NCBI GenBank assembly: GCA_024281055.1
Contig: JAMXLF010000029.1
Coordinates: 1-35,958, forward strand
Direction of reading: 5' to 3'
DNA: 35,958 bases
Source: Geobacteraceae bacterium
Lineage (GTDB): Bacteria; Desulfobacterota; Desulfuromonadia; Geobacterales; Geobacteraceae
The notes under the pieces are model-generated. The model did no database searches. It saw only the letters and a list, made by a program, of their open reading frames with translations, and was not told where the DNA came from. Positions 27,295-34,982 of this stretch are shown piece after piece (the first letter of the stretch is position 1; each line of letters opens with the position of its first letter). The position numbers were made by a program, and so were the translations under genes.

Positions 27295-27337
27295 CACGTG
27301 AGACGTGAGGGGTGAAGCGTGAGGAATGAGGCGAGAG
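27295..27337. repeat. Degenerate heptamer repeat (ACGTGAG-like)
   Basis: Six successive 7-bp units (CGTGAGA, CGTGAGG, GGTGAAG, CGTGAGG and variants) fill the gap after the adenosyltransferase gene. A similar GGTGAAT/GGTGAATAG run occurs at 26668-26690 before that gene. Slippage-type intergenic DNA with no coding potential. Confidence 0.7.
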
Positions 27338-27417
27338 AACCCGACATTCTGCTGGAATAATTTTCGCTTTTCGCTATGATTCTCCGTCAGGAACGGGGAA
27401 GGAAGAGGAGAGCACCG

Positions 27418-28020
27418 TTGTCTTCCGTACAGCACGACATAACCGGCGTCATCCTTGTGGGCGGCAAAAGCCGCCGCATGGGCCGGGACAAGGCGCTGCT
27501 GGAAATCGGGGGGAGGCCCCTCGTCGAAAGGGTGCTTACTGTCTTCAGGGAATACTTCGGGCGGGTCGTACTGGTGGGTGACCGGGAGGAGCGCTTTGCC
27601 GCGTACGGCTTGCCGGTCCTGCCGGACATCTATCCCGGCAGCGCCCTCGGCGGGCTGTACACGGGGCTCATTCACGCCGTCACGGACCATGTCTTCGTGT
27701 CGTCGTGCGACATCCCCTACCCGAACGCTGCGGTGGTTCATTACCTCTGCCGGCTCCGGGAGGGCTACGACGCCGTCGTGCCGCTGACCGGGGACAGCTT
27801 CGAACCGCTCTTCGCACTCTACACGAAGAGTTGCCTCGTTCCTATACTGAAGCTTCTGGAGAGGAGAAATTTCTGTGTGTACGACTTCTACCCGGACATC
27901 CGGGTGAGGTACGTGGCCGGGACAGAGCTGGCGCATCTGGACCCCGGCGGCAGGTGCTTCCTCAACGTCAACACCCCCGAGGAACTGGCACGGGTGATAG
28001 AAGAGGAACTTGGCAATTAA
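27418..28020 (+). CDS. mobA: Molybdenum cofactor guanylyltransferase MobA
   Basis: The product has 200 residues. The nucleotide-binding signature VILVGGKSRRMGRDKALLEI is at the N-terminus, followed by LVGDREERF, DIYPGSALGGLYTGL, the metal-binding SSCDIPYPN and PEELARV. It transfers GMP from GTP to molybdopterin to form the MGD cofactor of molybdo- and tungstoenzymes. I choose the TTG start at 27418 because GAGGAG lies seven bases upstream; the ATG at 27376 has no ribosome site and adds a basic tail not expected for the family. It is convergent with a radical SAM gene. Confidence 0.92.
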   Translation: MSSVQHDITGVILVGGKSRRMGRDKALLEIGGRPLVERVLTVFREYFGRVVLVGDREERFAAYGLPVLPDIYPGSALGGLYTGLIHAVTDHVFVSSCDIPYPNAAVVHYLCRLREGYDAVVPLTGDSFEPLFALYTKSCLVPILKLLERRNFCVYDFYPDIRVRYVAGTELAHLDPGGRCFLNVNTPEELARVIEEELGN

Positions 28021-28026
28021 TGACTC

Positions 28027-28168
28027 AATTTCCGATTCGGAAACGAGGAGTTTTTAGTCCTGGCAAGGAAATCAAGAGATTGCGCGGAGGCGTACATCAG
28101 TACGCCGCACAAGCAAGCTCGCAGACTGACGCCGCCAGGGCGAAAAAGAACCGTTTCCGGACGGAAAT
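28027..28168. repeat. Nested palindromic element between convergent genes
   Basis: Three inverted repeats are nested one inside another: outer arms 28027-28045 and 28152-28168 (ATTTCCGATTCGGAAACG against CGTTTCCGGACGGAAAT), middle arms CCTGGC 28059-28064 and GCCAGG 28134-28139, and a core hairpin GGCGTAC-ATCA-GTACGCC at 28089-28106. It fills the whole gap between mobA and the radical SAM gene and may terminate both. The GGCGTACATCAGTACGCC core resembles repeats I associate with Geobacter genomes. Confidence 0.75.
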
Positions 28169-29499
28169 CAGCTGAGGCACTGAAAAACGCCCATGCACCA
28201 CAGGCATGCGCCGCACGGGACGTTCTTGATGTGGCAGTCCTGCTCGAACTCCCCGCTCTGCACGTAGTCGCAGGGGGCCAGGCTGCAGCTGGCGCAGGCC
28301 GGGTAATCGTAGGCGAGCACCCCTTCGCGGAACGAGCGGTAGGCCGGATCGTTCCAGATGTCCAGGATCCCCCGCTCCACCAGGTTGCCGAAGACCCGCG
28401 GCTCCACCTGCTGCTCCCAGCCGCTGGCGAAACAGCGGTAGCGGTGCCAGAGGAAATAGCAGGGGGAGACGTTACCGTCCCAGGAGACGAAGACACCCCC
28501 CTCTTCCACGAACCCGCAGTGCCGCCTTTCCCGCGGCAGAATATCGGGAAGCCGCAATTCAAGCCCTGTTTCCGCAGCCACCTCGCGGGCTTCTTCCAGG
28601 ACCGCTGCCACGTCGTCGAGGCCCTGACGATCCATACCGAGAAGTTTCTTCACGTCGAGGAGGATACCGCGCCGCCCCGCCTCCTCCTTCATCGCCTCGA
28701 CCGCCGCTATGATCCGTTTTTCGTCCGGGCTCCGGGCGGTGGCGTATTTCCTGCGCGCCTCGAAATAGCCGCGGATATCCACCCCCTCGCGGCGCGCCAG
28801 CCTCTCCCGTTCGGCGAAGAGCGCGACCGCCTCATCGGAGCAGAGCCCGTAGACCGCCTCCCGGGCATGGCGCGCGTCGTAGGGGAGCATGTGGGTGACG
28901 ATGGCAAAACTCGCCCCCCGCTCGGCTGCCCAGCGGAGCGCGGCGGGGAGCTCCCGGAGATTGCTCCGCATCAGCACGAACTCCACCCCCACACGGAGGT
29001 CCGGCCTGCCGCAGAGGTCCTTTGCGGCGACAAGGGCCGCAAGCGCCCGCTCCACACCCTCCAGCTCCCCCCCTTCGCGCACCTTCATGAAGGTCTCGGG
29101 AGAAACCCCGTCGATGGAGAGGCAGATACGGTCAAGCCCGGCGTTGACCAGGGAGATGGCGTGGAGGTTGGTGAGGAGGAGGCCGTTGGACTGGAACCCC
29201 ACCCAGCCGCCGGCCGGCATGGCCTTTTTGGCCCGGCGGATGAGCTCCTCCAACCCCGGATGGAGGAGCGGCTCGCCGACCCCGTTGAGGACGAGGGACT
29301 CAAGCCGGGGAAAAGCGGGCTCCAGGGCGGCGAACAGCTTCGGGGACAGGTTCCCCTCGGCAACGGCGCTCCCCTGCGCCTGCTTGACGCACATCACGCA
29401 GCCGAGATTGCAGCGCGTGGTGGTCTCGACGAACAGCTTCGAGGGAGCGCCCCGCAAGGACGGGATGAGTGTCCCGCTAGGTAGTGATTGACGAGGCAT
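28168..29499 (-). CDS. Radical SAM protein with SPASM-like C-terminus
   Basis: The product has 443 residues. The 4Fe-4S/SAM motif is CNLGCVMC (about residues 30-37). The GVGEPLLHPGLEELI and LSIDGVSPETF strands of the SAM barrel follow. The C-terminal 100 residues are Cys-rich, with a CASCSLAPC set and the ending CHIKNVPCGACLWCMGVFQC, consistent with auxiliary Fe-S clusters of SPASM type. Proteins of this shape include the cofactor-modifying partners of tungsten aldehyde oxidoreductases, and mobA next door hints at Mo/W cofactor biology, but the substrate is not known. Its start overlaps the RHH gene by 23 nt, suggesting translational coupling. Confidence 0.85.
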   Translation of the reverse strand: MPRQSLPSGTLIPSLRGAPSKLFVETTTRCNLGCVMCVKQAQGSAVAEGNLSPKLFAALEPAFPRLESLVLNGVGEPLLHPGLEELIRRAKKAMPAGGWVGFQSNGLLLTNLHAISLVNAGLDRICLSIDGVSPETFMKVREGGELEGVERALAALVAAKDLCGRPDLRVGVEFVLMRSNLRELPAALRWAAERGASFAIVTHMLPYDARHAREAVYGLCSDEAVALFAERERLARREGVDIRGYFEARRKYATARSPDEKRIIAAVEAMKEEAGRRGILLDVKKLLGMDRQGLDDVAAVLEEAREVAAETGLELRLPDILPRERRHCGFVEEGGVFVSWDGNVSPCYFLWHRYRCFASGWEQQVEPRVFGNLVERGILDIWNDPAYRSFREGVLAYDYPACASCSLAPCDYVQSGEFEQDCHIKNVPCGACLWCMGVFQCLS

Positions 29500-29638
29500 A
29501 AAGCCGGAGCGCCTCTCTCATCAGCTCCGTGACGCTTTTCCGGGTCCGTTTCATGATCTTCTGGAGCGACTCCATCTCCGTCTCACTGACCCGCATGCAT
29601 ACCACGTTGTAGCGCGCATCATCCTTTTTTCTTCTCAT
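29477..29638 (-). CDS. Ribbon-helix-helix (Arc/CopG-type) DNA-binding protein, 53 aa
   Basis: This short gene encodes MRRKKDDARYNVVCMRVSET and 33 further residues. It has a basic N-terminus, one beta strand (YNVVCMRVS), helix 1 (ETEMESLQKIMKRT), a short turn (RKS) and helix 2 (VTELMREALRLYAS), the layout of an RHH dimer that contacts DNA through the strand. AGGTGA lies six bases before the ATG. The gene overlaps the radical SAM gene by 23 nt and lies behind a sigma-54 promoter match. It could be an autorepressor or local regulator of the radical SAM gene. No toxin gene is adjacent. Confidence 0.82.
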   Translation of the reverse strand: MRRKKDDARYNVVCMRVSETEMESLQKIMKRTRKSVTELMREALRLYASSITT

Positions 29639-29696
29639 TCTCCGTCACCTGTCGATGCAATGGAATTAGTCGGTTCGTTCACGTATACGGTTATTC

Positions 29697-29711
29697 GCAA
29701 AAGCTGCGCCA
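29697..29711 (-). promoter_or_regulatory. Sigma-54 promoter of the RHH / radical SAM operon
   Basis: Minus strand TGGCGC-AGCTT-TTGC: the -24 GG and -12 GC are 10 bp apart, as sigma-54 requires. The start site would be near 29685, about 45 nt before the RHH start codon. Confidence 0.65.
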
Positions 29712-29877
29712 AATTGGCATCGTATTGATTTACAAAGAATAATCTAAAGGCGGGCAGTTGGTGGGATATAAATAGTCACGGGATTTTGGAGAATATTTCC
29801 ACATAACAACACAATGTGTGGAGTTATTCTTCAAACCCCACAACATGCACTTCGTGTTGCTTGGGTGACCAGGTGCC

Positions 29878-29905
29878 GCAGGGGTGCAACGAACTGCGCC
29901 CCTGC
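29878..29905. repeat. Strong hairpin after the aldehyde dehydrogenase gene
   Basis: GCAGGGGTGCA - ACGAAC - TGCGCCCCTGC, an 11-bp stem with one G-T pair and a 6-nt loop. There is no T-run on either side, so it is not a classic terminator, but it lies about 30 nt past the stop and may stabilise the mRNA end. The remainder of the 29712-29935 gap holds no gene that I can see. Confidence 0.6.
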
Positions 29906-29935
29906 GACAGGTCGGTTTGCTTGGTTTGAGAATGG

Positions 29936-31276
29936 TCAGGCGGCCTTTCTTCTGGCAACCCGCTTGATGTTCAGGAGGTTCTTGTAGCCGACGTTCTCGG
30001 TGGTGATGTTGCCACCCATGGCACCGCAGCCGAGGGTGAGAGAGGGAACCAGGGTGTTGTACAGGGCGCCGATGGTGCCGTGCACGGACGGATGGTTCCA
30101 GACGACCCGGTTGGCCGGGACGCGGAGGGCGAACTCCTTGGCCACCTCCTCGTCCTCGGTGAAGACGACCGCCGAGTGACCGGCGCCGCCGAACTCAAGC
30201 TGGCTGACGGCGGCGGCAATCGCCTTTTCCTTACTGTTGACGATGTACCAGCCGAGGACCGGGGAGAGCTTCTCGTGGCTCATCCAGTCTTCCGGGCCGG
30301 TGGTGGTGAGCCCCACCATAAGGAGCTTCGTTTCGGCCGGCACGGTGAAACCGGCCAGCTCGGCGATAAACTGGGGTTTCTTGCCGACGATCTGCATGGA
30401 CGGGACGCCCCGCTCCTTGTCGAACATCACCGCTTCCAGTTGGGCCTTCTCCTTGTCGCTGCAGAGATAGGCGCCCTTTGCCTCGAAGAGCTGGAGGGCC
30501 CGGTCGGCAACGATCAGATCGTCGAAGATGACCGACTGGTCCGAGGAGCAGATGGTGCCGTTGTCGAAGGTCTTGGAGGCGATGACGTCCTCGACGGCCA
30601 TCTCCAGGTTGGCGGTCTTTTCGATGAATACCGGCACGTTGCCCGGTCCGACGCCGAGGGCGGGGTGGCCCGAGCTGTAGGCGGCCTTGACCATGGCGCC
30701 GCCGCCGGTGGCGATGACGATGGCGACGTCGGGGTGCTTCATCAACGCGTCGGTAGCCTCGATGGACGGCTCGGTGACCCACTGGATGCAGTTCGCAGGA
30801 GCCCCGGCGGCCACAGCTGCGTCGAGCATGATCCGGGCTGCGGCCTCGCTGCATTTCTGGGCGCGGGGGTGGAAGGCGAGGATGATGACGTTGCGCCCCT
30901 TGAGCGCGATCAGGGACTTGAACATGGTGGTGGAGGTGGGATTGGTGGTGGGGGTCACCGCTGCCACGATGCCGAAGGGCTCGGCGATGGAGATGATGCC
31001 GTCCTCTTCGTCGATGATGCCGACCGATTTCCCGTCCTTCATGTAGTCGTAGACCACCTGGGTCCCGAAGTGGTTCTTGATGACCTTGTCTTCCACGTTG
31101 CCGATGCCGGTCTCCTCGACCGCCATTTCCGCCAGCTTCCGCTCGTTGGCAACGCCGGCCCGGGTCATGGCCTCGGTGATCCTGTCCACCTGCTCCTGGG
31201 TAAAGCCGTTGAACTCCTCCAGTGCCTTGAGCGCCTTTGCCGCCATCTGATCGATTGCCTGTGCCGCTGTTGTCAT
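29936..31276 (-). CDS. CoA-acylating aldehyde dehydrogenase (acetaldehyde dehydrogenase type)
   Basis: The product has 446 residues, equivalent to the aldehyde-dehydrogenase half of AdhE or to PduP/EutE-like enzymes, without the alcohol dehydrogenase half. The catalytic Cys243 lies in [28 protein letters not shown] and the [12 protein letters not shown] nucleotide segment fit. It converts an aldehyde plus CoA and NAD+ to an acyl-CoA (acetaldehyde to acetyl-CoA most likely), or the reverse. AAGGAGATG precedes the ATG. It has a sigma-54 promoter match and is divergent from a sigma-54 activator of AcoR type, so induction by its substrate is likely. Confidence 0.92.
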   Translation of the reverse strand: MTTAAQAIDQMAAKALKALEEFNGFTQEQVDRITEAMTRAGVANERKLAEMAVEETGIGNVEDKVIKNHFGTQVVYDYMKDGKSVGIIDEEDGIISIAEPFGIVAAVTPTTNPTSTTMFKSLIALKGRNVIILAFHPRAQKCSEAAARIMLDAAVAAGAPANCIQWVTEPSIEATDALMKHPDVAIVIATGGGAMVKAAYSSGHPALGVGPGNVPVFIEKTANLEMAVEDVIASKTFDNGTICSSDQSVIFDDLIVADRALQLFEAKGAYLCSDKEKAQLEAVMFDKERGVPSMQIVGKKPQFIAELAGFTVPAETKLLMVGLTTTGPEDWMSHEKLSPVLGWYIVNSKEKAIAAAVSQLEFGGAGHSAVVFTEDEEVAKEFALRVPANRVVWNHPSVHGTIGALYNTLVPSLTLGCGAMGGNITTENVGYKNLLNIKRVARRKAA

Positions 31277-31350
31277 GGTTCATCTCCTTAGAGTGTGATG
31301 GGGATTCGAGTACCCTCGTGCAAACCTGTACGGTTACATGTGGGATGAGA

Positions 31351-31365
31351 GCAGCGACCATGCCA
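31351..31365 (-). promoter_or_regulatory. Sigma-54 promoter of the aldehyde dehydrogenase gene
   Basis: Minus strand TGGCAT-GGTCG-CTGC: GG and GC 10 bp apart, one mismatch in the -12 box (CTGC for TTGC). Start near 31340, 63 nt before the start codon. The stretch up to 31665 otherwise holds no convincing gene and probably contains the activator's binding sites. Confidence 0.6.
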
Positions 31366-31665
31366 GCAGATAGAACAATTTTTTAAATATGCCTTTCGGC
31401 TTTGGTTTATTTACAAAAATGCGATGACTTTACAACGAGTTGGCGTCGCAGTTCAATCGGCCCGCACTAAAACGTTCAGCCGGCCGAGGCGCATGTAGAG
31501 GATTTTTGATGTGTGCGGGATGTTGCAGAATGTGACATGGAACAAGCGGAGTGTGTCAGAAATGAACAGGTAACACTGTTTTATGGCACAGAAATGGCAT
31601 TCAATTCCGAGGATTTGCTCCCGGAAGATGTCCCTGAATTTAATGCATGCCTAGCGGAGGAACGA

Positions 31666-33636
31666 ATGGGAAGCCAAGGCGTCGATCATCTCAATTGCGT
31701 GAGGAAGGCCCGCGAGGATTTCCTCACCCATGGCATCGTCCCGGCCGGGGTCGTGAACGAAACCGTCATCAGGTCATGGCGGCGCTCGGCTGAGCGCGGG
31801 ATCGGGATGGATCGGGGGGAAACCCGCTGCACGCCCCGCTACGACCTGCTGCGCCGCCGGGATCTGAACGAGACCCTCCTCATCCGCTCGCAGCCGGTCA
31901 TGGAAAGCCTCTACCACGAGATATCCGGGACTTCCAGCATGGTGCTTCTCGCGGACCGCGAGGGGGTCGTTCTCCAAGCCATCGGCGACCCCGATTTCGT
32001 GGACCAGGCCCAGAAGGTCTACCTCAAGCCGGGCGGAATCTGGTCGGAGAGTGTCAACGGCACCAACGCCATCGGCACCGCCCTGGAAGAGCAGTCGGCC
32101 GTGCAGATCCACAGCAGCGAGCATTTTATCGACAAAAACCGCTTCCTGAGCTGCTCGGCAACCCCCATCTTCGACCCGCGGGGCGCGATACTGGGGGCAC
32201 TGGACGTCTCCGGCGACTACCGGATGCACCAGCGCCACACCACGGCACTGGTGCGCATGTCGGCGCAGATCATCGAAAACCAGATGTTCGCCCCGGAGTT
32301 CCCCGACGATATCGTCATCTGCTTCCACCTCAGGCCGGAGTTCATCGGCACGCTCTACGAAGGGATCGCGGTCTTCTCCCCCGACGGCCGCTTCATCGCC
32401 GCGAACCGCAGCGCCCTGCTGCAGCTCGGGCTGGACAGGTTCAGGATGCAGGGGGAGACATTCGCCTCGCTTTTCAGGCTTTCACTGTCGAAACTGCTGG
32501 AAACGGTCCGCTTCCAGCCACAGCAGGTCATGAAGCTGCCGCTCGCATCGGGACCGGAGATCTTCGGCCGGGTCTGGCCGGGGGCGTCCATCTCTCCGGT
32601 CACGTTCCTCCCCCTCCATTCACCAGAAAAGAAAGCGCACCCGCAGACGGCCGGGAAAACCGAGGGCGTCCTGCTGGAGGAACTGGAACTGGGCGACCGG
32701 AAGATGCAGTCCCTGATCGCAAAGGCCCTCAAGGTCCTGGCCCACGACATTCCGATCATGATCGAAGGGGAATCCGGCACCGGCAAGGAAATGCTCGCGC
32801 GGGCACTGCACACGACCGGGCCCAGGGGAAACGGCCCCTTCGTTCCGGTCAACTGTGCCGCCATCCCCGAGGGGCTCATCGAGTCGGAGCTGTTCGGTTA
32901 CCAGGAGGGCGCATTTACCGGGGCCCGGCGAAAGGGACATATCGGCAGGATATGCGAGGCCGACAAGGGGACGCTGTTCCTGGACGAGATCGGCGAGATG
33001 CCACCCCAGCTCCAGGCCCGCCTGCTGCGGGTGCTGCAGGACCGCACGGTTACGCCGCTGGGGGGTACGGGTGGGAGGCGCGTCGATATCGCCGTCATTT
33101 GTGCCACGAACCGCAGGGTACGCGAGGCCGTGGCGGCCGGGAACTTCAGGGAGGATCTCTACTACCGCCTCAACGGGCTGCTATTGCCCCTGCCGGGGCT
33201 GCGGGAGCGCGAGGACCGGGTCGAGCTGGCCAGGAAGATTCTCTCGGACCTTGCCGGCAATGAACGCCGGATCACCATCAGCCGGGAAGTTCTGGGACTG
33301 TTCGAGCGGCACCCCTGGCCGGGCAATATCCGCCAGATGCACAACGTATTGCGCACCGCGGTAGCGCTCCTCGGGGACAGTTGCGAGATAACCGTCGACG
33401 ATCTCTCCGAGGAGTTTCTGGAGCAATACGAGGAAAGCGCTCCGGCTCACACGGGCGAATCGGCCACTGCCGATACCGTTATTGTTGCAGCGCCGCTCAA
33501 CCTGGAAAAGATGGAAATGACCGTGATCATGAAGGCGCTGGAAGAATGCGGCGACAATATCTCCGCCGCGTCCCGCCGGCTGGGGATCAGCAGGAATACC
33601 CTCTATCGGAGACTGCGGGAAAACGCCCCCGACTGA
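31666..33636 (+). CDS. Sigma-54-dependent transcriptional activator, AcoR-like
   Basis: The product has 656 residues. An N-terminal AcoR-type sensor includes a GAF domain (about 70-200, VIRSWRRSAERGI then MVLLADREGVVLQ). A PAS-like region follows (about 225-290). The AAA+ domain (about 340-570) has Walker A GESGTGKE (about 368-375) and GAFTGA (about 415-420), the loop that contacts sigma-54. A Fis-type HTH (about 620-650, ISAASRRLGISRNTLYRRL) ends the protein. It activates sigma-54 promoters on ligand binding. GGAGG six bases before ATG 31666 sets the start; the open frame upstream has no ribosome site. Divergent from the acylating aldehyde dehydrogenase, its most likely target. Confidence 0.94.
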   Translation: MGSQGVDHLNCVRKAREDFLTHGIVPAGVVNETVIRSWRRSAERGIGMDRGETRCTPRYDLLRRRDLNETLLIRSQPVMESLYHEISGTSSMVLLADREGVVLQAIGDPDFVDQAQKVYLKPGGIWSESVNGTNAIGTALEEQSAVQIHSSEHFIDKNRFLSCSATPIFDPRGAILGALDVSGDYRMHQRHTTALVRMSAQIIENQMFAPEFPDDIVICFHLRPEFIGTLYEGIAVFSPDGRFIAANRSALLQLGLDRFRMQGETFASLFRLSLSKLLETVRFQPQQVMKLPLASGPEIFGRVWPGASISPVTFLPLHSPEKKAHPQTAGKTEGVLLEELELGDRKMQSLIAKALKVLAHDIPIMIEGESGTGKEMLARALHTTGPRGNGPFVPVNCAAIPEGLIESELFGYQEGAFTGARRKGHIGRICEADKGTLFLDEIGEMPPQLQARLLRVLQDRTVTPLGGTGGRRVDIAVICATNRRVREAVAAGNFREDLYYRLNGLLLPLPGLREREDRVELARKILSDLAGNERRITISREVLGLFERHPWPGNIRQMHNVLRTAVALLGDSCEITVDDLSEEFLEQYEESAPAHTGESATADTVIVAAPLNLEKMEMTVIMKALEECGDNISAASRRLGISRNTLYRRLRENAPD

Positions 33637-33813
33637 GACGGGCAAAGCGCTCAAACCCTCTTTATTTCTCAGGACGGCAATTTGTTGCGTGGACATCCTC
33701 CCCAGTGAAGCGAAAATCCCCACGAAACAAACGGACAATGGTCATCGTTCCCCTGGCCTGCCGGTCGTTGCAGAATGGGAATTTACGGCGGTCTTTCGCA
33801 AAGCAAGTACTAT

Positions 33814-33829
33814 TGGCATCGGCGTTGCA
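33814..33829 (+). promoter_or_regulatory. Strong sigma-54 promoter without a downstream ORF
   Basis: TGGCAT-CGGCG-TTGCA matches the sigma-54 consensus (TGGCAC-N5-TTGCA) at nearly every position with exact GG-N10-GC spacing. Start near 33840. Confidence 0.75.
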
Positions 33830-33839
33830 AAACAATCAC

Positions 33840-33940
33840 AGTGGAACGGAAAAGATTTGTCCGTCCATAGAGTCATTAAGGAAGCACATCATGCCATGTG
33901 TGCTCCTTTCTCGAGCCGGGGGACGCCCCGGCTTTTCTTT
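33840..33940 (+). ncRNA. Candidate sigma-54-dependent small RNA
   Basis: About 100 nt lie between the predicted sigma-54 start site and an excellent terminator ending at 33940. No credible ORF is present. A second hairpin (AAGGA-AG-CACAT / ATGTG-TGC-TCCTT, 33878-33908) lies before the terminator stem. The whole unit stands alone between the AcoR-like gene and convergent minus-strand genes, so the promoter has no protein gene to serve. The RNA is predicted only; its targets are unknown. Confidence 0.5.
33914..33940 (+). terminator. Rho-independent terminator of the candidate sRNA
   Basis: AGCCGGGG - GACG - CCCCGGCT followed by TTTCTTT: 8-bp GC-rich stem and T-run. Confidence 0.92.
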
Positions 33941-33980
33941 GCCTCCCGTTTCCTGCGGGACAGAGGAAGTCTTGGTGCAG

Positions 33981-34017
33981 GAAAACAAAAAACCGCTTCC
34001 CGTGGGGAGAAGCGGTT
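33981..34017 (-). terminator. Terminator of the free zinc-ribbon gene
   Basis: Minus strand AACCGCTTC - 9-nt loop - GAAGCGGTT followed by TTTTGTTTTC; 43 nt past the stop. Confidence 0.85.
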
Positions 34018-34059
34018 TGCAAAGCCGGCTGGGCATCTGCGGACACGTGTCGAATGGCG

Positions 34060-34233
34060 TCACGCCGCCCATTCTGCCGACACGCTGTGCTCGATAAAAC
34101 TCTCAGTATCGTTGTTCAGACACCTGGGGCACTCCAGGGCTGCGAAATTCGCACTTACCGTGATGGGGGTAAAGTCCCGCGCCATTCCCTGAAAGTAACA
34201 GATCCCGCATTCGTACATTTTCTGGTTGTCCAT
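34060..34233 (-). CDS. Free-standing rubredoxin-like zinc-ribbon protein, 57 aa
   Basis: The product has 57 residues with two CXXC knuckles, ECGIC and ECPRC, separated by 22 residues, forming a zinc- or iron-binding ribbon of rubredoxin type. It ends in an acidic tail. The same domain (identical CX2C-X22-CX2C spacing, shared CGIC, FTP and ECPRCLNND words) is fused to the TetR domain encoded at 34975-35445. ATG at 34233 has AAAGGAG; the longer open frame upstream lacks support. A CAAACGTTTG operator about 105 bp upstream is shared with the TetR operon, so it is probably in the same regulon. It may bind metal or carry electrons; role unknown. Confidence 0.82.
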   Translation of the reverse strand: MDNQKMYECGICYFQGMARDFTPITVSANFAALECPRCLNNDTESFIEHSVSAEWAA

Positions 34234-34337
34234 AACATTCTCCTTTCCCATGGTGATTTGCCGATGCTTTCCTGACAGCCGATGTTCCACCATTCCGGTC
34301 CCACGTCGCTACACCACACATTAGCAACGGTTATAGC

Positions 34338-34352
34338 TCAAACGTTTGTTTA
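34338..34352. promoter_or_regulatory. TetR-type operator (copy 1)
   Basis: TCAAACGTTTGTTTA contains the 10-bp palindrome CAAACGTTTG and matches 14 of 15 bases of the copy at 35457-35472. It lies between the end of the TetR gene and the free zinc-ribbon gene, beside a possible -10 (TATAAC on the minus strand), so a bound repressor would block that promoter. Confidence 0.75.
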
Positions 34353-34391
34353 GTTAACAACCAAAAAATATATGGGCACTTACTCACCTGC

Positions 34392-34982
34392 TTACCTAAG
34401 GACTCCCGTGGTGAATATGTCCATAATATGCCGTATCAGCTCTTCATCCCGCTCCGGCGCGTGGTCCACCAGTTCCCCCGTGGCCGGCTCCAGGAGGAAA
34501 TAGAAATTGATCATGCCCGCCAGCGCCAGGGCCGTATCGGTCGGATCGAGGTCGTCGCGGAACTTCTCGTGGGAAAGCCCGTCTCTGAGGGTTTCGATGA
34601 GGATCTGGACCACTCCCTTGATGGCCGGCTTGACGATGGTGTCGAAACATGGGGTCGGGTTGGTCAGCTCACTGGTGTAGAACCGGAGCAGGTAGGGGTT
34701 CTTCCGGTAGCGGGCCACCGTGGCACGGACGTAAAGCTCGAATTTCATCAAGGGATCGGTATCCATCAGTTGTATCTCCGCGACCCGCTGCAGCGGCGCG
34801 AACTGCTCGGTGAGCACCGCAGCATAGAGCTTTTCCTTACCGCCGAAGTAGTAGGAAATCATGGAGAGGTTCACGCCGGCGGCGGCGGCCACCTCCCGCA
34901 CGCTTACCCCGTTGAATCCCTTCGCGGCAAAGAGCGGCGTCGCCGCGGCGATCAGGGCGCTCCGGGCGTCGTTATCAGCCAT
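34392..34982 (-). CDS. TetR/AcrR-family transcriptional regulator
   Basis: The product has 196 residues. The N-terminal HTH (about 8-55, FNGVSVREVAAAAGVNLSMI followed by SYYFGGKEKLY) is typical of TetR, and a full C-terminal ligand and dimerisation domain follows (about 70-195). Its DNA-binding part is closely related to the fusion protein encoded just upstream, so the pair arose by duplication. GGAGG precedes the ATG, inside the end of the fusion gene (8-nt overlap), so they are translated together. It probably binds the CAAACGTTTG operators; inducer unknown. Confidence 0.93.
   Translation of the reverse strand: MADNDARSALIAAATPLFAAKGFNGVSVREVAAAAGVNLSMISYYFGGKEKLYAAVLTEQFAPLQRVAEIQLMDTDPLMKFELYVRATVARYRKNPYLLRFYTSELTNPTPCFDTIVKPAIKGVVQILIETLRDGLSHEKFRDDLDPTDTALALAGMINFYFLLEPATGELVDHAPERDEELIRHIMDIFTTGVLR

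Noticed and set aside
29477-29638. RHH protein as antitoxin of a toxin-antitoxin pair
   Set aside because: The neighbouring gene is a radical SAM enzyme, not a RelE/ParE/PIN-type toxin, and no other small gene is adjacent.
30080-31291. Long plus-strand open frame opposite the aldehyde dehydrogenase
   Set aside because: Antisense shadow; Gly/Asp/His-rich composition typical of complementary reading of GC-rich genes.
31513-31665. N-terminal extension of the AcoR-like activator
   Set aside because: The frame is open, but the GTG at 31513 lacks a ribosome site and the added residues do not resemble the family; GGAGG marks 31666.
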